From JAJTFW01 sp046160245 (GTDB taxonomy: Bacteria; Bacteroidota; Bacteroidia; AKYH767-A; OLB10), in the NCBI GenBank assembly GCA_046160245.1, contig JBJXGU010000012.1:1-11919 (forward strand): DNA of 11,919 nt, in the 5' to 3' direction. The translations under genes were made by a program, and so were the position numbers. A model generated the notes under the pieces. It had not been told where the DNA came from. It was given only the letters and a program-made list of their open reading frames with translations, and searched no databases. Shown here piece by piece: positions 1 to 6,105 of the stretch (its first letter is position 1; every line of letters starts with the position of its first letter).

Positions 1-898
1 ATGGTTTTAAATGTAATGCTAAACAAAGTGATGCAACACTAATTACAGTATCTCCTGCGCCTGAAACATCACTTATATTTCGAATATGAGCCGGAATAAT
101 GGCTGAATCATTTCCTTTATTATAAAACACACCAGCTTCACTCAAAGTAACCATCAACATTTCAATTTCTTGTTGCTCTTGAAATTCTTGTGTTACTTTT
201 TTCAATTGTGTACCATCTGTTTTGTCAATGTCAATTTTCAATCCTGACTTTAACTCCGCCAAATTTGGTTTGAATAAACTAACACCATGGTAAGACGTAA
301 AGTTTTTCTTTTTCGGATCTACTGCCGTCGGAATATTTTTCGATTTACATACCGTAACAATTTTCTTGATTAACACTTCATTTAAAACACCTTTGTCGTA
401 ATCTTCAAAAACAACAACGTCTGGTTTCTGCTGATCAATTAGTAGTTTTATTTTGTCAAGTAATAATTCTTGTTCTCTTAAATTGATGTCTGAAATTTCC
501 TCATCATCTACACGAAGCAATTGGTGATTATTTCCAATCACACGTGTCTTTACGGTGGTAACACGCTCAGTTGAAGTAACCATCCCATCTACCAACATCC
601 CCAACTCTTTCATGAGTTGCAATAACTCTTCACCAGATCGATCTGCACCAATCACTGAACACAAAATAGGAGTAGCTCCCATGGTTTGTATGTTGATGGC
701 TACATTAGCGGCACCTCCTAATCGACTCTCCCTTTTCGAAATAGCAACGATTGGAACTGGAGCTTCTGGTGAAATTCGATCCACTTTACCCCATAAATAA
801 GCATCCACCATTACATCACCAATAACCATGACTTTCAATTGGTTAAAGGCTTCAAAAAGTTCTTTTACGGTGGTATATGTATGCGAGTCGGTAAGCAA
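1..898 (-). CDS. rfaE1: D-glycero-beta-D-manno-heptose-7-phosphate kinase (PfkB family), C-terminus off the window
   Basis: A PfkB-family sugar kinase, very probably the heptose-7-phosphate kinase that phosphorylates C1 in the ADP-heptose pathway for the LPS inner core; cytoplasmic. Seen: VIGDVMVDAYLWGKVDRISP near residue 30, the family's N-terminal signature; GGAAN at about 61-65; an NNHQLLRVDDEE substrate-region motif; and the PfkB signature DVSGAGDTV at about 277-285 (bases 44-70), whose Asp is the catalytic base. The frame is open to base 1, so the last residues, and any fused adenylyltransferase domain (HldE form), lie outside. The start is unusual: no ATG or GTG precedes the conserved N-terminus before an in-frame stop upstream. 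TTG at 898 gives the expected length; TTG at 838 and ATG at 829 would cut off VKELFEAFNQLK, which resembles the family N-terminus. Assignment is confident at family level; kinase versus bifunctional form is not decidable here. Confidence 0.88.
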   Translation of the reverse strand, partial: MLTDSHTYTTVKELFEAFNQLKVMVIGDVMVDAYLWGKVDRISPEAPVPIVAISKRESRLGGAANVAINIQTMGATPILCSVIGADRSGEELLQLMKELGMLVDGMVTSTERVTTVKTRVIGNNHQLLRVDDEEISDINLREQELLLDKIKLLIDQQKPDVVVFEDYDKGVLNEVLIKKIVTVCKSKNIPTAVDPKKKNFTSYHGVSLFKPNLAELKSGLKIDIDKTDGTQLKKVTQEFQEQQEIEMLMVTLSEAGVFYNKGNDSAIIPAHIRNISDVSGAGDTVISVASLCLALHLKP

Positions 899-902
899 GC
901 CG

Positions 903-910
903 CAAAGGTA
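903..910 (-). promoter_or_regulatory. Candidate -7 box of the heptose kinase gene (TACCTTTG)
   Basis: On the minus strand 910-903 reads TACCTTTG, a perfect match to the Bacteroidota -7 consensus TAnnTTTG. No TTG lies at the usual 17-23 base spacing upstream, so the -33 element is weak or absent. The box ends four bases before the TTG start proposed at 898, so transcription would begin at or next to that codon. Confidence 0.5.
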
Positions 911-962
911 ATGAATCGCAGGGAATTGCCTTCATTTCTCATTAAGCAATTTATTGTGTGGG

Positions 963-1082
963 TTGCTGCCCTCGAGAGCCTCAGGCAGCAAAACAGCCAC
1001 GAGTACTATCGAGGGAGAAACAGATATTAGAACGAAGAATTCTAAATGTAACAAATCGCTCTCGCACTCAATCTCACACTGT
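963..1082. repeat. Hairpin-containing intergenic repeat, copy A
   Basis: This stretch is an imperfect direct copy of 1294-1386. The first 33 bases (963-995) are identical to 1294-1326 and form a hairpin: TTGCTGCC (963-970) pairs with GGCAGCAA (984-991) around a 13-base loop containing CTCGAG. Similarity resumes from about 1017, with a shared GAAGAATTCTAA and a shared AAATCGCTCTC before CACACTGTT. It encodes nothing recognisable. It is probably one member of a dispersed intergenic repeat family; copies elsewhere cannot be seen from here. Confidence 0.8.
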
Positions 1083-1265
1083 TTTTTTGCCCCTTGTAAG
1101 ACCGACGGAAAAAGGAGCCATTAAATTCTTTTGATCAATATCGAATGATGAAGTTGTAAGGCTAAGTATAGCAAATCGAAGAAAATAAATCCAAGAAATA
1201 ATTCTCTGACTAAAAAAGTAAGAATTTGGAAAGAGCTTTCTCCGAAGCAGCGGGCAGGCCGTCCA

Positions 1266-1281
1266 TCCCGAAACTTCGGGA
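1266..1281. repeat. Short inverted repeat TCCCGAA-AC-TTCGGGA
   Basis: TCCCGAA (1266-1272) and TTCGGGA (1275-1281) are exact inverse complements separated by AC. It sits just upstream of repeat copy B in a GC-richer patch (about 1245-1290) that stands out from the AT-rich surroundings, so it may belong to the same repeat unit. No T-run follows on either strand, so it is not an obvious terminator. Confidence 0.6.
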
Positions 1282-1293
1282 CGAACCGAGATT

Positions 1294-1386
1294 TTGCTGC
1301 CCTCGAGAGCCTCAGGCAGCAAAACATAATGATAAACAGATATCAGATCGAAGAATTCTAATTGTAAAAAATCGCTCTCACACTGT
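1294..1386. repeat. Hairpin-containing intergenic repeat, copy B
   Basis: Second copy of the element at 963-1082, in the same orientation and 331 bases downstream. The hairpin arms are TTGCTGCC (1294-1301) and GGCAGCAA (1315-1322). After the identical 33-base block the copies diverge over about 20 bases, then align again through GAAGAATTCTAA and AAATCGCTCTC. The region 899-1514 has no credible gene; open frames that cross it are mostly readings of these repeats. Confidence 0.8.
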
Positions 1387-1416
1387 TACTCACTCTGAAA
1401 AGGCGTGCTTTCTTTG

Positions 1417-1447
1417 GTTACTTTCTTTTCACGTAAAAGAAAGTAAC
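1417..1447. repeat. Perfect 13-bp inverted repeat downstream of the aminotransferase gene
   Basis: GTTACTTTCTTTT (1417-1429) and AAAAGAAAGTAAC (1435-1447) are exact inverse complements around a five-base loop CACGT. On the minus strand this lies about 70 bases beyond the aminotransferase stop. It could slow or end that transcript, but no U-tract follows the stem, so a standard intrinsic terminator is not supported. It may instead be the end of the repeat unit that starts at 1294. Confidence 0.7.
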
Positions 1448-1514
1448 AAGTTATAAGGAAGAATATAATCAATATTAATCAAAGTATTTATTTGATAGAA
1501 ATAAAAAAAACTTT

Positions 1515-2708
1515 TTATTTGAGTTTGGCAAAACTCAATTTTATCCTCCTCATTGCTTCAATCAACAACTCATCCGATGTTGCAAAACTTAATCGCACAC
1601 AGTTCATATCACCAAATGCTTCTCCAGTAACCATAGAAACTTTCGCATCTTTTAATAAATACATACACAGATCAGTCGCATTGTGAATGGTTGTTTGTCC
1701 ATCTGATTTTCCAAAGAAAAAAGTAACATCTGGAAAAACATAAAAAGCACCCATCGGTTTATTGAATTTCCATCCTGGAATATCTTTCATTAATCCTAAA
1801 ACTAAATCCCTTCTACGCAAAAAGGAAACACGCATAAAATCATAATTCGACCAATCGGTAGATACCGCTTTCACTGCAGCTTTTTGTGCAATGGAATTTG
1901 CACCGCTGGTAAATTGACCTTGCACTTTATCACATGCTTTCGAAATTTCTTTGCAAGCTGCAATGAAACCAATTCTCCATCCTGTCATGGCCTGACCTTT
2001 CGAAACACCATTTACAATGATTACACGCTCTTTAATAAAATCAAATTGTGCAATGCTTTCATGTTTAGCTTCGAAATGAATATGCTCATAAATTTCATCG
2101 GAAAGAATCCAGATTTTTGAATGTGGTTGTAAGGTTTCTGCTATGGATTTAAGTTCCTCTTTCGTGTACATGGTTCCCGTTGGATTACATGGACTCGAAA
2201 AAATAAAAAGTTTTGTCTTTGCAGTAATTTTATCTTGAATTTGCTTTGTAGTCGGTTTGAAATCGGTATCAACTGTAGTCGGAATAAATACTGGAACACC
2301 TCCCGCTAATTGAATAATTTGAGCATAACTTACCCAATAAGGCGCTGGTACAATTACTTCATCACCCGGATCAATCACACTTAAAACTACATTGGCAATA
2401 CTTTGCTTGGCACCTGTAGAAACCACAATTTGATCTGAAGTATATTCTAAATTATTTTCTCTTTTGAATTTTTGAGCGATAGCTTTTCGCAAATCAGGAA
2501 ATCCAGAAATAGGGGGATAGTGCGTAAATCCTCCTGCAATCGCCTCTCGGGCCGCTTCGCAAATATCGTCTGGAGTGGTGAAGTCTGGTTCACCTAAACT
2601 CAAACTGATAATATCATGTCCTTGCTCTTGTAATTCGCGACTCAAACGAGCCATGGCAATGGTTGCCGATTCTTCTAATTGATTTACGCGTTGCGATAAG
2701 TTATTCAT
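1515..2708 (-). CDS. aspC: Class I PLP-dependent aminotransferase, aspartate aminotransferase type
   Basis: A 397-residue fold-type I aminotransferase, the usual full length for the subgroup Ib aspartate aminotransferases. It would move the amino group between aspartate (or related amino acids) and 2-oxoglutarate in the cytoplasm. Seen: LGEPDF (38-43), PYW (123-125), CNPTG with Asn175, DEIYEH with Asp204 and Tyr207, and SKGQAMTGWRIG with Schiff-base Lys237 and phosphate-contacting Arg245. NCVRLSF with Arg372 is the expected alpha-carboxylate-binding arginine. All the expected PLP and substrate residues are present, so it should be active. Exact amino-acid preference (aspartate, or a broader range including aromatic or prephenate substrates) cannot be read from these motifs. 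It is monocistronic: the next minus-strand gene is about 600 bases downstream, beyond repeats. Confidence 0.93.
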   Translation of the reverse strand: MNNLSQRVNQLEESATIAMARLSRELQEQGHDIISLSLGEPDFTTPDDICEAAREAIAGGFTHYPPISGFPDLRKAIAQKFKRENNLEYTSDQIVVSTGAKQSIANVVLSVIDPGDEVIVPAPYWVSYAQIIQLAGGVPVFIPTTVDTDFKPTTKQIQDKITAKTKLFIFSSPCNPTGTMYTKEELKSIAETLQPHSKIWILSDEIYEHIHFEAKHESIAQFDFIKERVIIVNGVSKGQAMTGWRIGFIAACKEISKACDKVQGQFTSGANSIAQKAAVKAVSTDWSNYDFMRVSFLRRRDLVLGLMKDIPGWKFNKPMGAFYVFPDVTFFFGKSDGQTTIHNATDLCMYLLKDAKVSMVTGEAFGDMNCVRLSFATSDELLIEAMRRIKLSFAKLK

Positions 2709-2737
2709 TTCGCTATTCTGTCGGGATTAATAGAACG

Positions 2738-2745
2738 CAAAACTA
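2738..2745 (-). promoter_or_regulatory. -7 box of the aminotransferase gene (TAGTTTTG)
   Basis: Minus-strand 2745-2738 reads TAGTTTTG, a full match to TAnnTTTG. Transcription would start near 2734, giving a leader of roughly 26 bases before the ATG at 2708. The -33 region is only a loose match (TTAGAC near 2767). Confidence 0.6.
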
Positions 2746-2890
2746 TTAAAAAAGGTTCTTTGTCTAAGATATTGATAATTAATATATTAATATATAATCA
2801 GATATGTTTTCAGGTTGATTTTGACTTGTAAAGTAAAAAATTGTTGGATTTGAATTTTTAATGAGATTTAGTGAATCTAGAGAAATGACT

Positions 2891-2898
2891 TATATTTG
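2891..2898 (+). promoter_or_regulatory. Candidate -7 box (TATATTTG) reading towards the ORF6N remnant
   Basis: TATATTTG matches the Bacteroidota -7 consensus exactly. No TTG stands at ideal distance upstream; TTAGTG near 2868 is the closest. A transcript from about 2902 would meet the hairpin at 2929-2953 within about 30 bases and reach the ORF6N start at 3059 through a leader of about 155 bases. Confidence 0.45.
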
Positions 2899-2928
2899 CC
2901 TCTTAATCATGAGTTAATTGGGGTAGAG

Positions 2929-2953
2929 TTCATTTTTTTCTACCCATTAAAAT
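2929..2953 (+). repeat. Hairpin with GGGTAGA/TCTACCC arms
   Basis: GGGGTAGA (2930-2937) can pair with TCTACCC (2947-2953) over seven bases around a T-rich loop. It lies about 30 bases downstream of the candidate promoter at 2891. No T-run follows, so it is not a standard terminator; it could be a structured 5' leader or the core of a small RNA. This is inference from position only. Confidence 0.4.
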
Positions 2954-3019
2954 AATTTAAAACTAAGTTTTTGTAATGAGAATATGTCATTAGAAAAATT
3001 CCAATTTATTTAAATATGA

Positions 3020-3040
3020 GGTATCGCAAATTGCGATACC
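3020..3040. promoter_or_regulatory. Near-perfect palindrome upstream of the ORF6N remnant, possible operator
   Basis: GGTATCGCAA (3020-3029) and TTGCGATACC (3031-3040) are exact inverse complements around a single A, a 21-base dyad ending 18 bases before the ORF6N start. The single-base centre makes an RNA hairpin poor and a dimeric protein site more likely. ORF6N/KilA-N-type domains are thought to bind DNA, so autoregulation is possible, but nothing here proves it. Confidence 0.6.
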
Positions 3041-3058
3041 ACGAAAAATGATATACTA

Positions 3059-3364
3059 ATGGTGAAGAAAAAAATTAGTTTAACTTTTGTTTCGGAGGAT
3101 TATCTCTTGAATAAAATATACTTGCTAAGGGAAGAAAAGGTAATGCTAGATAGAGACTTAGCAATTCTTTATGGGGTTAAATCAATTAGGCTCCGTGAAC
3201 AAGTAAAGCGGAATCTGTCAAGTTTTCCTTCTCATTTTATGTTTCAATTATCAAAGCAGGAAGTAGAAATAATGGTGTCTCAAAATGCGATCCCATCAAC
3301 CCGTCATTTGGGTGCCGTAAGCATTAAAATAATTGAGTTGGTCGTATAGTTAAGAAAAGTATAA
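3059..3364 (+). pseudogene. ORF6N-domain protein, decayed by internal deletion and nonsense change
   Basis: The first 85 or so residues read as an ORF6N domain, a putative DNA-binding domain of phage and accessory genes: IYLLREEKVMLDRDLAILYG (20-39), REQVKRNL, FPSHFMFQLSKQE and VSQNAIPSTRHLG. In intact relatives, as I recall them, this is followed by a conserved block like LPYAFTEHGV...LKSERAV and then SI-(K/R)-(L/I)-IE-(V/L)-FV-K-LR. Here RHLGAV jumps directly to SIKIIELVV, so about 25 residues are missing with the frame kept. A TAG (3347-3349) then replaces the expected Lys codon and is followed in frame by LRKV and TAA (3362-3364). The open part is 96 residues, far short of a normal ORF6N protein. 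A bypassed or truncated but expressed product cannot be excluded. Confidence 0.75.
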
Positions 3365-3374
3365 GTTAGACAAT

Positions 3375-3412
3375 TCAAGTACACAAGTGTACTTGAGAAT
3401 TTTATTTTTTTT
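3375..3412 (+). terminator. Intrinsic terminator after the ORF6N remnant
   Basis: TCAAGTACAC (3375-3384) pairs exactly with GTGTACTTGA (3387-3396) around AA. It is followed after two bases by a T-rich run, TTTTATTTTTTTT within 3399-3412. Stem plus T-tract on the plus strand is the classic rho-independent form, just after the remnant's last stop. Its good state suggests the ORF6N unit decayed recently. Confidence 0.75.
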
Positions 3413-3472
3413 GCCCCTCTCCTCTGGAGAGGGGGTAGGGGGAGAGGCTAAAATTTTAATGTGGCGATAATT
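3413..3472. repeat. CT/GA-rich hairpin repeat, copy 1
   Basis: CCCCTCTCC (3414-3422) pairs exactly with GGAGAGGGG (3426-3434) around TCT, then GTAGGGGGAGAGGC. The tail 3441-3472 aligns without gaps to 5954-5985 at about 25 of 32 positions. I recognise this CT/GA-rich style from intergenic DNA of other Bacteroidota, but no function is known to me. The remaining gene-free DNA to 3605 holds TCGCGAAGCC at 3520-3529, also found in copy 2, and otherwise nothing I can interpret. Confidence 0.65.
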
Positions 3473-3605
3473 CGTTTTCATGTCGAGCAATATGTTTCAT
3501 TGAATAAAATTTAATCTAATCGCGAAGCCAAGGAAGCTTATTGGATTTTCACAGGGACGCAAAAAGGTTAACGCTGCCAAATAGAAAGTATTACCATTTT
3601 ATTGC

Positions 3606-3613
3606 GATATTTG
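3606..3613 (+). promoter_or_regulatory. Possible -7 box of the DUF7935-mutase operon (GATATTTG)
   Basis: GATATTTG differs from TAnnTTTG at one of six fixed positions. If used, transcription would start near 3617, downstream of the ATG at 3602 and 12 bases before the ATG at 3629. That is one reason to prefer the later start. No clear -33 TTG is present. Confidence 0.35.
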
Positions 3614-3628
3614 CATCAAATAATAAAT

Positions 3629-4159
3629 ATGAACTTCCCACAAGGTTTAATCGATTTCTTAGTATATCTCGCGCCTTCACTGATGGTGTTTTTTACCACT
3701 TGGTTCTTAGTGCGTCGCTTTTTGCAACGTGAAACTACATTGAAGATGTTGGAACTAAAATCGCTTCAACAAAAGGAAATGATGCCTCTTCGTTTGCAAG
3801 CCTATGAACGTTTATCCATCTACCTAGAACGAATTTCTCCAAATGTGATGTTGCTTAATCAGTATGAGCCTGGAATGACAGTGCTTGAATTTCAACAAGG
3901 AATGCTAACGATGATTCGTGATGAGTTTGAACATAATTATGCACAACAAATTTATATTACACCGCCGCTTTGGAATTTGATTCGTAATGCAAAAGAGGAA
4001 GTCGCCCGACAAGTTATATCCGCTGCATCTTCATTAGATGGAGAAGCACCCGCATATCAACTGAGCAAGAAAATTTTTGATGCGATCATCGATAAGGATG
4101 AACATCCCACGCAACGAGCATTAAATATTTTGAAAGCAGAAGTAGCTCAATTATTATAA
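3629..4159 (+). CDS. DUF7935-like single-pass membrane protein
   Basis: A 176-residue protein with one N-terminal hydrophobic segment (about residues 6-29, LIDFLVYLAPSLMVFFTTWF) followed by basic residues RRFLQR. The rest is a largely helical cytoplasmic domain rich in Leu, Glu and Gln: KMLELKSLQQKEMMPLRLQA, then YERLSIYLERI and later IRDEFEHNYAQQIYITPPLW. I recognise the pattern as the Bacteroidota family called DUF7935; its function is unknown to me. The ATG at 3629 (MNFPQG) is chosen over the in-frame ATG at 3602 because it starts right before the membrane segment and lies after the only promoter-like box. Its stop is 11 bases from the mutase ATG, so the two are almost certainly one transcript. 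Whether the protein serves the mutase, for instance by holding it at the membrane, is open. Confidence 0.8.
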   Translation: MNFPQGLIDFLVYLAPSLMVFFTTWFLVRRFLQRETTLKMLELKSLQQKEMMPLRLQAYERLSIYLERISPNVMLLNQYEPGMTVLEFQQGMLTMIRDEFEHNYAQQIYITPPLWNLIRNAKEEVARQVISAASSLDGEAPAYQLSKKIFDAIIDKDEHPTQRALNILKAEVAQLL

Positions 4160-4170
4160 ATTCAATACGA

Positions 4171-5742
4171 ATGTCGAAGGAAAAAGAAGTGAGTAAAGGG
4201 CATTTCACTGATGCTGGAATAGAAATTAATCGTATTTATAGTGAGCAGAAAGTTATCACTGAAGATGCAGGCGAATTCCCATACACACGAGGCGTACAAC
4301 CCGATATGTATCGCGGAAAATTGTGGACCATGCGACAGTATGCTGGATTTTCTACTGCTGAAGAAAGTAATGAACGTTATCATTTTTTGTTGAAGCAAGG
4401 TACTACCGGACTCTCTGTCGCTTTTGATCTCCCCACACAAATTGGATATGATTCGGATCATGTACTCTCCGAAGGCGAAGTAGGTAAGGCAGGTGTTGCG
4501 ATCGATTCTCTGGCCGATATGGAAGTTCTATTTGATGGTATTGAATTGGAAAAGATCACTACTTCCATGACCATCAATTCTACCGCTTCGGTGTTGTTGT
4601 GTATGTATATGGCACTTGCAAAAAGACAAGGTGCGAATTTGAAGAATATTTCTGGGACTATACAGAATGATATATTAAAGGAATACGCTGCCAGAGGAAC
4701 CTATATTTATCCACCAAAACAAAGTATGCGCATCATCACCGATATTTTTGCATTTTGCGCAAAGGAACTTCCAAAGTGGAATACGATTTCTGTTTCGGGT
4801 TATCATATTCGTGAAGCAGGTGCCAATGCTGTTCAAGAATTAGCATTCACATTGGCAGATGGAAAAGCGTATTTGTTAGCAGCGCAACAAAAGAATTTAG
4901 ACATTAATGTTTTTGCTAAGCGGATGTCCTTTTTCTTTAACGCACATAATAATTTGTTTGAAGAAGTAGCAAAATTCAGAGCAGCACGCAGAATGTGGGC
5001 GAAGATTACTACTGATTTGGGCGCCACCGATCCACGTGCACAGATGTTGCGCTTTCATACGCAAACGGGTGGATCTACTTTAACAGCACAACAACCACAC
5101 AATAATATTATTCGAGTTACCATTCAAGCATTAGCTGCTGTGATGGGCGGAACGCAAAGTTTGCATACGAATGGATTCGATGAAGCACTAGCATTACCTA
5201 CCGAAGAAGCGGCAAGTATCGCATTGCGTACACAACAGATCGTTGCTTACGAAAGTGGGGTGCCTCAAACAGTAGATCCTCTCGGTGGTAGTTATTTTGT
5301 GGAAGCATTAACGGATGAAGTGGAAAGTAAAGCCTGGGAATATATTCATCGTATCGATGAAATGGGCGGAGCTGTTGCTGCCATTGAACAAGGATTTATA
5401 CAAAAGGAAATTGCCGATTCCGCTTACCGCTATCAAAAAGATATTGAATCGACTCAAAAAATTATTGTAGGTGTAAATAAATTCACAGCAAAGGATCAAC
5501 ATAAAGTTGATTTGATGACCATCAATGATAGTATCCGAAAAGTGCAGTCAGAGAAATTAGCATTGCTGAAAAAGAATCGAAATAATGAAAATGTTCAGTC
5601 TTGTTTGAGTGCTTTAAAAGTTGCAGCCAAAGGAACCGATAATTTAATGCCATTCATCTTAGCTGCCGTAGAAGAATATGCAACCTTAGGTGAAATATCA
5701 GATGTGATGCGTGAGGTTTTTGGTGAGTATACGGGGATGTAA
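4171..5742 (+). CDS. Methylmalonyl-CoA mutase-family catalytic subunit without the B12-binding domain
   Basis: A 523-residue (beta/alpha)8 acyl-CoA mutase catalytic subunit, acting in the cytoplasm on a branched or straight acyl-CoA by radical rearrangement with adenosylcobalamin. Seen: RQYAGFSTAEESN (55-67), FDLPTQIGYDSD, GTIQNDILKEYAARGTYIYP (162-181), SGYHIREAGA (209-218), and GGTQSLHTNGFDEALALPT. The residues that in methylmalonyl-CoA mutase contact substrate appear present: Tyr57 (Tyr89 in the Propionibacterium enzyme), Gln165, Arg175 (Arg207), Tyr211 and His212 (His244). The Tyr/Arg pair points to methylmalonyl-CoA rather than isobutyryl- or 2-hydroxyisobutyryl-CoA, where Phe/Gln or Ile/Gln are typical. 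The chain stops after GEVFGEYTGM-like sequence and has no DxHxxG cobalamin domain, so a separate small B12 subunit is needed. None is in the window, nor is a MeaB-type GTPase. The length fits split mutases; it is not a truncation. Confidence 0.9.
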   Translation: MSKEKEVSKGHFTDAGIEINRIYSEQKVITEDAGEFPYTRGVQPDMYRGKLWTMRQYAGFSTAEESNERYHFLLKQGTTGLSVAFDLPTQIGYDSDHVLSEGEVGKAGVAIDSLADMEVLFDGIELEKITTSMTINSTASVLLCMYMALAKRQGANLKNISGTIQNDILKEYAARGTYIYPPKQSMRIITDIFAFCAKELPKWNTISVSGYHIREAGANAVQELAFTLADGKAYLLAAQQKNLDINVFAKRMSFFFNAHNNLFEEVAKFRAARRMWAKITTDLGATDPRAQMLRFHTQTGGSTLTAQQPHNNIIRVTIQALAAVMGGTQSLHTNGFDEALALPTEEAASIALRTQQIVAYESGVPQTVDPLGGSYFVEALTDEVESKAWEYIHRIDEMGGAVAAIEQGFIQKEIADSAYRYQKDIESTQKIIVGVNKFTAKDQHKVDLMTINDSIRKVQSEKLALLKKNRNNENVQSCLSALKVAAKGTDNLMPFILAAVEEYATLGEISDVMREVFGEYTGM

Positions 5743-5804
5743 AAAAGCTGCTTAGTTTTTTAGACAATAAGTAGAAGAAGTCTGATGTACTATTTTTTGT
5801 TGTA

Positions 5805-5828
5805 TCGCTTTTGCTTAAGCGAATTGTC
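5805..5828 (+). terminator. Weak terminator candidate after the mutase gene
   Basis: TCGCTT (5805-5810) and AAGCGA (5817-5822) can form a six-base stem around TTGCTT, followed by ATTGTCCTTT. The stem is short and the T-run broken. It is the best hairpin found in the 60-80 bases after the mutase stop, so termination here is only a possibility. Confidence 0.3.
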
Positions 5829-5885
5829 CTTTAATATCTAATGTCAATTTTGAATTCTAAAAACATAATTTACCAATAAACAAAT

Positions 5886-5985
5886 TCCTCCTCGCCTTTT
5901 TTATCCTCGCCTTCAGGAGAGGGTGGAGAGGAGTCGCGAAGCCTCGCGAAGGAGGAGAGGCTTGAATAGTAATGTTGCTACAATT
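5886..5985. repeat. CT/GA-rich hairpin repeat, copy 2, with an internal TCGCGAAG duplication
   Basis: Same type as 3413-3472: CTCCTCGCC-like pyrimidine runs, then GGAGAGGG and GGAGAGG, with tail 5954-5985 aligned gap-free to 3441-3472. Between its purine runs it carries TCGCGAAG (5934-5941), CC, TCGCGAAG (5944-5951), which copy 1 lacks at that point. This looks like an insertion into the repeat arm or a more complete unit. The gene-free stretch 5743-6105 otherwise contains only weak hairpins. Confidence 0.6.
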
Positions 5986-5994
5986 TTATTCTCG

Positions 5995-6023
5995 CCCAAT
6001 AAATATAATTGAATAATGCCGAT
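5995..6023. repeat. Short shared element CCCAATAAAT...ATAATGCCGA, copy 1
   Basis: CCCAATAAAT (5995-6004) followed by ATAATGCCGA (6013-6022) recurs at 11718-11744 with nearly the same spacing (18 versus 17 bases between block starts). The two copies are in unrelated intergenic positions. It is either a small dispersed repeat or chance in AT-rich DNA. Confidence 0.4.
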
Positions 6024-6105
6024 CTAAAATACTTAATGTATATTTTGTTGGCTGAGCCAAAACAGTATATTTAAGAAATCGATCTTTATTATATGTAGGA
6101 TGATT

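Noticed and set aside
555..1030. Plus-strand open frames of 63-81 codons over the heptose kinase gene
   Set aside because: They are shadows of a minus-strand gene with clear PfkB motifs, or run into the repeat DNA after it, and show no family resemblance.
1074..1456. Overlapping open frames of 68-82 codons on both strands between the kinase and aminotransferase genes
   Set aside because: They are readings through the hairpin repeat (for example LPEALEGS is just the hairpin translated), with no recognised domain and conflicting frames.
3541..3732. 63-codon plus-strand frame overlapping the DUF7935 gene start
   Set aside because: It is out of frame with a gene that has a membrane segment and operon context, and its own sequence has no recognisable pattern.
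6041..6068. TTGGC-TGA-GCCAA inverted repeat after the DivIC-like gene
   Set aside because: It has only five clean pairs and no T-run on the minus strand, so it is not strong enough to call a terminator.
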